From contig NC_134396.1 of NCBI RefSeq assembly GCF_035582795.1, forward strand, positions 29,369,683-29,433,682: DNA of 64,000 bases, given 5' to 3'. The notes below the pieces were generated by a model. That model saw only the letters and a program-made list of their open reading frames with translations. It had not been told where the DNA came from and did not search any database. A program made the translations under genes and the position numbers. This document shows positions 13,501-22,340 of the stretch, one piece after another. How positions within the stretch are numbered: the first letter of the stretch is position 1; each line of letters begins with the position of its first letter. Origin of the DNA: Mycteria americana. Its lineage: Eukaryota; Chordata; Aves; Ciconiiformes; Ciconiidae.

Positions 13501-14125
13501 CTTAATAATGTCCCTAAAAAAGAGTACATTGGAGGTTCCCCAGTTCCATCTAGTATTTCTGTAATTCTCTCCCACCCTCCCTATCTGGCATGTTTTGTCC
13601 TCTATTAACCGACCTATATCTCCACAAAAGAAAAGACATTTGAAAGGTGAGCAGGAAGTCTGGAAAAACTGGCCAGTCACTGATTCCCAGGGCTTGTAGT
13701 CTCAAGAGCCAGAAGCTTCTTTAGAAGGTCTACATTAGTTTATATTAGCTGCACATGCATCACAGTGAGACAAAGATAATAGGCTAAAAGTTTCCAAAGG
13801 TTAAAATACTTAAAAAAACCTCCAATGGACTAAAAATAAAAGCAAATATAAAATGGTCACTTAAGTACAACTGGAATTAAGGCACAGAAAATTAAAAACT
13901 GAGTAAGAATTTTGCAACATATATGTATATATTAGTCCATCCAAGCAATTGTGATGAGTTCTCACTCTGCACAATCTCTCTCTGAACAGATTTTTATCTA
14001 TATGTAATGTTAGCCATAATGAACCAAACAGAGTAAATATATCACTATGCATACATCAGATTAAGTTATCTGAAATAAGACTATGCTTGTTGCAGTGCTT
14101 TATTTATGGCAGCCTTGCTGATACA
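10593..14125. other. Intergenic DNA, no gene seen
   Basis: About 3.5 kb with no convincing coding sequence. An A-rich run (13 A, one G, 9 A) lies at 12660-12682. A small imperfect repeat cluster at 12964-13075 is listed separately. The longest frame here (133 codons, about 12539-12940) runs through the A tract as a lysine stretch and is judged spurious. Confidence 0.55.
12964..13075. repeat. Imperfect tandem repeat cluster based on GGACTTCATTACTTAA
   Basis: Several degenerate copies of a motif close to GGACTTCATTAC with TTAATGGA or TTAAAGGA linkers lie in about 110 bp. ACTTCATTAC occurs three times (near 13011, 13046 and 13061), and related AAGGACT/ATGGACT steps lie between. This looks like an old decayed minisatellite. 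Confidence 0.6.
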
Positions 14126-14130
14126 GTAGG

Positions 14131-14694
14131 TATCCTGGTTTCAGCTGGGATAGAGTTAATTTTCTTTATAGTGGCTGGTATGGGGCTATGTTTTGGATTT
14201 GTGCTGAAAACAGTGTTGATAACACAGCGATGTTTTAGTTGTTGCTGCACCAGCCAAGGACTTTTCAGCTTCCCATGCTCTGCCAGGTGCAGAAGAAGCT
14301 GGGAGGGGGCACAGCCAGGACAGTTGATCCAAACTGGCCAAAGGGCTATTCCGTACCATATGGCATCACGCTCAGTATATAAAGCTGGGGAAGAAGAAGG
14401 AAGGGGGGATGTTTGGAGAGATGGCATTTGTCTTCCCAAGTAACCATTACGCGTGACGGAGCCCTGCTTTCCTGGAGATGGCTGAACACCTGCCTGCCCA
14501 TGGGAAGGAGTGAAGGAATTCCTTGTTTTGCTTTGCTTGCGTGTGCAGCTTTTGCTTTCCCTATTAAACTGTCTTTATCTCAGCCCTCAAGTTTTCTTAC
14601 TTTTGCTCTTCCGATTCTCTCCCTCATCCCACCAGGGGGGAGTGAGCGAGCGGCTGCGTGGGGCTCAGTTGCTGGCTGGGGCTAAACCACGACA
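14131..14694 (+). mobile_element. Solo LTR of the same endogenous retrovirus family (copy 2)
   Basis: A 564-bp LTR in the same orientation as copy 1 and colinear with it. It begins TATCCTGGTTTCAGC (the first dinucleotide is probably TG mutated to TA) and ends CTAAACCACGACA. Imperfect 5-bp target-site duplications flank it: GTAGG at 14126-14130 and GAAGG at 14695-14699. It keeps an intact TATATAAA at 14376-14383 and an ATTAAA poly(A) signal at 14563-14568, which gives a normal U3-R-U5 order. There is no internal proviral sequence, so it is solo. It lies about 6.9 kb upstream of the SH3GL2 start codon and reads towards the gene, so it could in principle give sense transcripts, although nothing here shows that it does. 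Confidence 0.88.
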
Positions 14695-14699
14695 GAAGG

Positions 14700-17600
14700 A
14701 CTGCTCACCAACACAAGCAGCACTCGTTAATTTTGCCAAGAACAAATGATGCTTACCTTTTTGCTGTACTCTGCCTCCCAGAAGATGGGGATGTGGCTGT
14801 GCTAACATCTGTGCAGCTTAGTAGCTAATAGTCTGTTGCAAATAGGCAAGTGACAGAATATGAGTAATTAAGCCTGTTTCTTCTGCTGATTAGATTTTCG
14901 ATTCAAAAATCTAAGCTAGCTGCACACCTAAGGCAGATTTCTTATTCTACTGCATGCACAAAACCAAATGCATGCATGTGCATGCCTCTCATCTGCACAA
15001 GAAACAACCTGAAGGTATCCAAAATCCACTCTCAGGATTTCTGGACTACTATGACACCAATGTCTAGACAGTGCAACAAGTATATAAGCAGAGCAGCTGT
15101 GTAAGATGCTCCGGCAGCTCTGAAATTGAGCTAGGTTATTCTGTGCCGCTAACTGCCCTAGCTAAAAACTGGTGCTAGAGCTATTGGCCAAAGGCCTGTG
15201 TCTCATCAGCAGGCATTTTTCTGATATTCCTTAGCTGTTACAATTAAGTGGCTGCTGCTGCAAAACTTAGATTAAAAACTGCTTGTCAAAAAATGAAGGT
15301 GGCTGAAAGCTAATTTTAGTTGTGTATCTTAAAGATCTATTTGTTATCCAGACTAGCCAGCATCCAGTGAAATGAGGGATCTAACTACTTATTTAACTAC
15401 TGGCAAAGCTGAAATTAAATGAGACTTGAAGCTTGAAAAGAACCAATCCATGCTATCTCTTCATAACCTGTGGAGCAATTCACACAAACTTATTAGCTCA
15501 CTGCTGGTTGTAAACCACAATGACAAGTTTCATAATTGCATTGTCCTGCATTTTTCAAATATGGAATTAAAATGGACAAGGCAAGACATACATGCAGAAC
15601 AGCAGGATTAAGAACAGACCTCATTCAACATGGAAGGGAACTACATAAGTATCTTTGGGAACAGCTAGGACAGTGCCCAGCAATAATCTTACCAAAAATG
15701 TGCTGTCAGAAAAGGCTCTTATCAGCTAAGACAAGAAAAAAATGCTTGCAGCAAGGTACTATGGAAAGAACACAGACCTTGTTTTCTGTTGAGCATGGTG
15801 ACAAGAAAACCTGCAGTGCTTTAATAAACACATGTTGAGGAAGTATGCTATCAGAGTATTGGTACAGTGTCCAATTAAGCTTTCTGTACTTTTGTAAAGA
15901 AGAACTCTTGGACTTTACAGGAAAATTCATCTGTCAATCATATATCAAGAAAGAAAACTGAAGTTGTAAATCCATGAGACTGGAGATGGATGATTTGGAA
16001 GGGTAAATCTATCAGGACTGAACTTAGATAATTTATGTTATGCTTGAAACAAACATGGAGATTCAGCTATTTGATTTGTTTACTACTGTGTTTACAAGAA
16101 CACTAACACTTAAGTGATAGGAACAATGCTGTTAATCCTGCTTTATTTCATTGGGGTTTGTGAAGTGAAATGAAATGGCTCCTGTAATTCAAACAAGAGG
16201 ATGGGGGTTATTGACATTTTTCTGTCCTGGTTCTTTCCTCGTTAGATGTTTCCATCTTCCCTTGCTTGGAACTTATTGCCTACGTGTTGTGTACCTTCTT
16301 ACCTTCAGAAACTGCCAAGATATTTCCTAATCAATGGAGGAATTCATTTTTTAAGAGATAATACAATAATGGATTTTTGTTTGTTTGTTTCCTTTATGTC
16401 TTACACTTACATCACCATGATGTTTCACCCTTTTTTAAATTAAGCATTGGTTTTATGTTCATATGATTATTCAGTGCCTACTGATTTACACTCCTTGAAT
16501 TCACCCATCTTTGCTAGCTGACCTGTAGTAGAGTAGCTCAGATTAGATTTCAAATGAGGACTCTGATACATAACTTTTAGTTTCTGGCTGAATTTTTGAC
16601 TGAGCTACACAGTACCTGAGCAATTGTGGGTGATTGACTAAACCTCCCCCAGAGCCTTGAATCCCATTTGTAAGGTTGGTTTATATTTTTCTGTCTTGTA
16701 CAAGCATTGTGAGGATAATATCAAACAAAGATTTCACGTAAAATCATTGACAGAGCACCATTAGTAACTTTATAAATATCCAAATTCTTCCCCAGTGAAA
16801 TGTGAGTGAACACTGTAAGTACATTTTGGTATTTCTGTGTTACTTATTTTGAAAAACTTGTATTCATAATGCCTGATGGTTTCTTTTTTGTTTGATTATA
16901 TTGACCTTTGCTTTTTCACTGTGCGTTTATTACCTAAGTGCTGAACCGAGTGATTTACTTCCACTGCACATTCTGGAAGGACCTGAAATATGCAGCCACA
17001 CCATATTCCCCTGGAATTAGTTTTTTTAATTCTCTGGCTCAAATACTTTTTCCTAATGTTTTTATTGTATTTTTAGAATTTTATTTTATTTTGGTAGGCA
17101 ACTTATCAAGGGATTTTATTATGCCTTACATCCCTTTGTGCCATCGAAATATTAGCTAACTGAGTTTTAAGAAAAAAAAACTTCTAAAAAGGAGCTTGTA
17201 CCAAAAAATGATACGGATCAAATTCTTTGGGATCTACTGAAATTAATTTTTCCACTTATTTCACAAAATGACTTTCAGAATGAGAATAGCTGTACCACCT
17301 TGCATAATAGCAACATACACTTTCTAAAAGAGATACTTGCTCAGAATTTGGATGTGAGATTTACAAAGCAAACGCAGAAGACAATGGTGCTGTTCTTCCT
17401 TTTGACTAAAGTTCTCCAGTATGAGTTAGTGAATGCTGCTGCAGATTCAATTCTTACTGGCCTTAGAGCTCTGTTTTGTGCAGCAGAGTTCCATCTTGAA
17501 ATCGTCTTACTTAGGACAGGATACACAACAGCATGGGGGCTATTCTGTCTCATGCCACTGCTGGAAGGTTCCTAGATTTCTACCTCTATCTCTGCTGCAA

Positions 17601-20600
17601 GGACCCTAGCAGTTACTGTATCTGTAGAGGCTGAAGTCATCTGGAGCTTTGCTATGCACCTTCATCTCCTGACAATGGAAAGTAGACCAAGACCCAAGTC
17701 CCTACAAATGGTCTAGCTGTGCTGCCCTTTTACTCTCTGTCTGTAAAATGGATTTAAGTTCCTTGGAGGAAAATATGAGGGAGAACTTGAGAATTAATCT
17801 AAGAATGGCCAGACAATAGGAGTGAAACATCACTGTAAAAGAATGAAATGAGGATTTTGAGAAAAATTGGGCACATTTAGTTTGAAGTAACAGAAATGTA
17901 AGACTGAAATCAGGGTGCAAAGTGAATGGGAACAAGGCTTAGACTGTGTGTTAAAGAAAATATTGATTACAGCCAACATTCAAATGTTGCAAAAAATTAA
18001 TGGACAACTTGTTCTGCCATTAGGCTTAACACTGTAGGGAGCTGCAAATTGCTACAGTGACATTTATAAGGAATTTATTTACTATTTAGATAGCCATAAA
18101 AGATTTTTACACCGTATTTTGCTGAGTAACACAGTTTAGATGACGTATATTTTCAAAAAGATTGTGAAATTTTGTGTGTTCCACTAGAGAAAGCCAAGGC
18201 ACAGTTTTCAGAAATGTTCTGTCCCAATAACTCTGACAATGCTTACTTGTTGGAGGTTCTGAAAATCAGGCATCTTGAATCAGTAGCTTAACATATGAAC
18301 TGCCTCAAATGAGTTGGTCCTTCAAAGATCAAGTACAAAATTTTTTGGGTTTTTTTTTTTTTTTTTTTTTTTTTTGCCTGTTTTCTTCTTTGCCTTCTTT
18401 AAAAAACTGAAGGGTCCATGGCTGGGCAACTGGCAGAATAGAGAAGAATCTTGTTCTTCTAAATTCTTTGGAATTATATTATCATGTAGGTTAATAAAAG
18501 CATTTCTTGTATGATCTTTGCCACACTATCAGTATTTACAAGGTCACACCACAGCTCTTTGGTAATCAAAAGTGCAATTCTTTCTGTGACAGAAGGGCTA
18601 TTTCCTGTGTATTACTCCCCATTGTACTTGCATGACAGGTTTAAGTCAGCACGGATTTTTGCTCTTAAAATCATCAGATAATGCAAACAAATATTGCTAG
18701 AAGTATCACACAGTTCTAAATTTGCAGAATCAACTACGTGTTTTGTAAGGACAATAGTGATTAACACTGACTAAAGTCATAACTGTGCACAAAAGACAGG
18801 ATTAGGGTTGCACCTACAGAAGTATTTACTGCATTTGGTTATTGCTTGGATATGCAATAATGACATTTTATTAATTTATTTTTTTATTGTTAGAATTTTA
18901 TTTTGCCATATGGAATAAAAAGAAGTGCTTAGCCTATTACATTTATTAATGTTAAAATGGGATTTGGAGCTGGAATATATATAGATACACATATACACAT
19001 GTAGATCTCAAATATACATATAAATATTTTTAAATGAGATATGATACATTATAGGCAAACATCATTTGTTATTGTTCACTGCAGTTTATTAAAAACAAAA
19101 GTCATCTCACTGAAGCTGTTTTCAAAGCATTATTCATGTAGATTGCTCCAGGAGAAGAAGTCACAAATAACATGATATACTGAAGAGCAGATACTAAATT
19201 AAGCTCTCTTTGGCCGACAAGTGTCACCATTTAATTTACTCCAAGTCATTTTAAGTCCATTGACACTGACAGACATAAACTGTGTTTTAATAAAGATAGT
19301 ACTTTCTGCTCCCAGGAATATAGATGTTCTAGAAAAAAAAGAAAAAGAAGTGTGAGCGCAAGTAAAGGTGTTAGATTCAGCTGTGAGAATACAAGTATGC
19401 ACAGCCAATAATATAAGGTGAGTCAGGGCATTCGACTACTGTTTGGGCTGATTTATAGCCAGGTAGCATACTAGTAATTCCAATCAACATGCAGTGGGAG
19501 CTGCAGGAGCATAACACCCTTGAAAATAAGGCCTTGTATCTCCAGCTTATCACCCAGAACCGAATTTGGTGGACTTTTCTATGCCCACATTGTCTCCTAT
19601 TTATTCTTTTATTCATATAATTTTCACATAAAATTTGTAGCAGACAGGAATGTACTCTTTTGAAATAGCCGGCAAATGCCAGACCCTGAAATGTAACCAT
19701 TTAATTCCAGTTATTTAGTAACATAGAAATATATTCTTAATTTTAAATAAGTAACTAAAAATATGCCATTCATAATTTTCATAGGTCTACTTTCTACCTC
19801 TCACTGTGTTTGCAGACTACAGAACCCTTCCCCAAGTACTAGGTAGAATGGGAGTTTTCTGTCAAAAGCACAATGGCTAGCACAAGAAACTCCCACTCCT
19901 TGCCTGGAATCTCCATATGGTCTCATTTTTCATCCTTTAAAATAATATTAATACCAAAGTGGATGGAAGTGTTTCTGTGTGGACTCAGGACTAGGCCAGA
20001 AAGTGGTGCCTCCTGCTGTGCCCACGACTAGGCTGTGATAATCTCCCACTCCACAGTGAGCAGAGGGATATTCTTGGTTTGCCGTTCTTCACGACGAACA
20101 ACTTTGGTAATACTTCCAAGAGCACTGACATGACTCACGTTCAAGACACTTTCCCTCATTGCAAGTCGCTTCCAAGAACTGCATTAAGTCAGTAAAGCTC
20201 AGTGATCTGGAGGCATTGCTCTGCATCTTGGATGCCCAGGTACGTGGTATAGTTGCTCCTCCCATACCCCATAGAGCTGAGATGATATTTGGGCCTGAAG
20301 AGTGCGGCAGTGCAGCTTGGCTAGGTGCACCAAGCCTGCGTGGTGCACCACGGTGAGTCCACACGGAGTTTAGAAACAGCTTTAAGTACTTCTGAAAATG
20401 CTGTCATCCCGTCTAACCAGCTTGTGTTGAGTGTTTGTTGTGGCGGAATTACAAAGCCAACATAGCATGGCTGCTTTCAATCAGCTGGTAAGAGCTTTGT
20501 GCGAGCGTGCATCTCGGCTGTGCTAATTTGCAGCACGCATATGCAGCGACTGGTCCAGCCTGCAGAGAAGGATCATTATGTTTGGATGACATTGTTCACT

Positions 20601-20829
20601 TTGTTTAGGCTTTTGCTGGCAGAGCCTGATAATTGGTAATCACTGTTCTGCTAGTGTTTATAACACTGAACTGCTAAAGTACATGACTTTTACCTGGGTT
20701 CTAGGCTTTTACCTTCAAGCCAACAGCCACACCAGCAGGTTAGAACGAGCAGGCTTTAGATTTGCTTTTCTAGATGTCGCTGACATTGGGATGGGAGAAA
20801 AAAGCACTTGTTGAGGGATCCCAATTAGC
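14700..20829. other. Proximal 5' flank of SH3GL2, no gene seen
   Basis: About 6.1 kb between the second LTR and the CpG island. It is AT-rich with a 26-base T tract at 18350-18375 and a TATA/ACATAT-rich stretch near 18975-19030. Small open frames are unsupported. GC content rises after about 19.95 kb. A 66-codon frame at 20159-20356 ends at a splice-donor-like CGGTGAGT but matches no protein I know. Confidence 0.5.
18350..18375. repeat. Poly(T) tract (26 bases)
   Basis: An uninterrupted run of 26 T, preceded by T6GGG. No retrocopy body was recognised on the adjacent reverse strand. Confidence 0.92.
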
Positions 20830-21197
20830 CAGGGTTCGACTTCCACCGGTGGTCCGAGGCACATCAGGCCCGGAGAAGCCAGCACGGCTACCAACGTTTC
20901 TTCAAGTACCTGGACCGCGTCGATCTTCCCCCGCTACCGCTTTCCCCTCTTTTTCTCACTACCGCTCCGCCCGTTCCTTCCCTTCAGGCTCGTCTCCGCG
21001 GATGATGTCCCGTGGGGACGGGCGCTCCCCTGCCTGCCGGCGACGCCGCCGAGGCGAGGCCGAGGTCCGCGCAGGGGCGGGGGGCCGAGGAAGCCCACGC
21101 CTGTGGCCCAGACTGGCGCGGGGGAGCGGGGATGGCCGCCGCGGGGGGCCCGCACAGGCCGAGCGCGCACCCTGCTGCTGGAGGGGCGCCGGGGCGG

Positions 21198-21249
21198 GGG
21201 TCCCACCGTTGGGCCCGACCGTCGGGTCCCACCGTTGGGTCCCACCGTC
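21198..21249 (+). repeat. Four tandem copies of a 13-bp unit in the promoter island
   Basis: Exactly 4 x 13 bp: GGGTCCCACCGTT, GGGCCCGACCGTC, GGGTCCCACCGTT, GGGTCCCACCGTC. Units 1 and 3 are identical, unit 4 differs at the last base, and unit 2 carries two further changes. It lies 395-446 bp upstream of the start codon. It may be a small promoter minisatellite or a multimerised binding site; I do not recognise the unit as a known factor site. Confidence 0.93.
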
Positions 21250-21415
21250 AGGACGCGCGTGTAGGGGCGCCGGCCGCGAACAGCGGGCAGGCGGGGGCGC
21301 AGGGCCGGGTCCCGCGGGCCGGCGGCCGTGCGGCGGCGGCGCTGCGGCCCCCCGGCGACCGCCGAAGCCGCCCCCCGGACCGCGGCCGGCGACCGCGGGG
21401 GCGGCCGACACCGGT

Positions 21416-21440
21416 GGGCGGGGGCGGCGGCGAGGGGCGG
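21416..21440 (+). promoter_or_regulatory. GC-box cluster (Sp/KLF-type)
   Basis: GGGCGGGGGCGG at 21416-21427 and GGGGCGG at 21434-21440 give closely spaced GC boxes about 40-60 bp upstream of the CRE. Sp/KLF factors bind this motif in general. Its use here is inferred. Confidence 0.6.
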
Positions 21441-21476
21441 CTCCGCGCGCCCGGCGGAAGGCGGTGCGTCCCGCCC

Positions 21477-21484
21477 TGACGTCA
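21477..21484. promoter_or_regulatory. Perfect palindromic CRE (TGACGTCA)
   Basis: A full 8-bp cAMP response element in the context CCCTGACGTCACGG, 160 bp upstream of the start codon and within the CpG island. This is the classic CREB/ATF/CREM site, and its promoter-proximal place is the usual location of functional copies. The central CpG could make binding sensitive to methylation. Use in this gene is inferred. Confidence 0.72.
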
Positions 21485-21643
21485 CGGCGCCCCCGCACCG
21501 CCGCCGCCGTCTGGCAGCCTCCGCCGGGCGCGCGGGTGCGGGCAGCGCGAGCGGGCGGCGTGCCCGGGTGCGCGGCGGCGGGAGCAGCGCATCGCCCCTC
21601 GGCTCCCCCGGGCTCCGCTCGGCTGCAGCGCGCCGCCCTCGCC

Positions 21644-21688
21644 ATGTCGGTGGCCGGGCTCAAGAAGCAGTTCCACAAAGCGACCCAG
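21644..21688 (+). CDS. SH3GL2: SH3GL2 (endophilin-A1), first coding exon only
   Basis: The exon encodes MSVAGLKKQFHKATQ in 15 whole codons and ends ACC CAG, followed at once by GTACCG, so the boundary CAG|GT is a good phase-0 splice donor. The peptide is the conserved N terminus of endophilin-A proteins. ATQ at residues 13-15 and His11 favour endophilin-A1 (SH3GL2) over the paralogues SH3GL1 and SH3GL3, where ASQ is expected. In the family this segment is the amphipathic helix H0 in front of the BAR domain. H0 inserts into the membrane and works with the BAR dimer to bend membrane at endocytic sites and synaptic vesicles; the C-terminal SH3 domain recruits dynamin and synaptojanin. The start has a purine-poor but acceptable GCCATGT context and is fixed by family conservation, although the frame stays open upstream. 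Exon 2 and everything after it lie beyond the window, so the gene is only partly present. The intact residues and splice donor argue against a retrocopy. Confidence 0.93.
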
Positions 21689-21723
21689 GTACCGGCCCCG
21701 GCCGCGGCCCCGCGCGGCGAGGG

Positions 21724-22115
21724 CTGCACGCGTGGGCGCGTGGTGCCCGGCTGCGCGCGGGGGTGCTCGGCGGTGGGCCGGTGCTCGGCGGTGCGGTCGG
21801 GCGCCTGGTGCGGGGCTGTGTCCGGCTGTGCGTCCTGCGCCCGCGTGCGTGGGTGTGCACGCGTGTCCACGGGTGCGTGTGGGCACGAGCGTGCGCGGGT
21901 TCTCACTCGTGTGCGAGGTGAGCGGGTTTGCACGGACGTTGTGCGCGGGGGTGCGTCCGTGTGCACGGGCGCGCGTGGTGCGCGAGTGGTTCACAGGTTT
22001 GCATGAGCGCGCAGGAGCGTGTATGGTGCGCGAACGTGCACGGGTGTGGGTGGGTCTGCACGGGTGGCCACGGGTTTGCGTGAGTGCGTGGGCTGCACGG
22101 TGCACGCGTGCGTAG
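21724..22115. repeat. GTGCG/CACGCG-rich degenerate tract at the start of intron 1
   Basis: About 390 bp built of loosely repeated words such as GTGCGYGGGTG, GTGCACGGG, GCACGCGTG and GGTGCTCGGCGGTG (the last twice, near 21762 and 21780). Alternating purine-pyrimidine runs are frequent, so it could form Z-DNA, and strong G skew on the transcribed sense strand favours R-loops. Open frames through it are by-products of composition. Confidence 0.75.
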
Positions 22116-22340
22116 GGCCAAGGGGTTGCCGTCGGGCCGCCTCTGCCCCGTCCCCCCGGCTCCGGCCGCGCTGCGGCAGGCGGGCAGGGGCTCCCGGGAT
22201 GCGGGAGCAGGTCCCGGGCAGCCCCCGCGGGGCCAGCGCGGGCACGGAGGGGGCTTCGAGGCAGCGTGGGTGGCCGCTGGGGCAGATACCCGCCGTGGGC
22301 CTCGGACCTTCTTTGCCGAGGGCTGCGTGCCGTGCTCCAT

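Larger units (their letters stand above)
20830..22340 (+). promoter_or_regulatory. CpG-island promoter of SH3GL2
   Basis: About 1.5 kb of very GC- and CpG-rich sequence in an otherwise AT-rich window, centred on SH3GL2 exon 1. It contains GC boxes, a palindromic CRE, a 13-bp tandem repeat and no obvious TATA box near the start codon, as is usual for dispersed CpG-island promoters. The 5' UTR probably starts somewhere between the CRE (21477) and the ATG (21644), but the transcription start cannot be fixed from sequence alone. The island extends well into intron 1. Long open frames on both strands here (up to 410 codons) arise because GC-rich DNA has few stop codons. Confidence 0.93.

Noticed and set aside
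2557..14694. A single 12-kb provirus with LTRs at each end
   Set aside because: Each LTR has its own flanking duplication and the sequence between them contains unrelated DNA, a microsatellite and a CR1 copy, with no retroviral genes.
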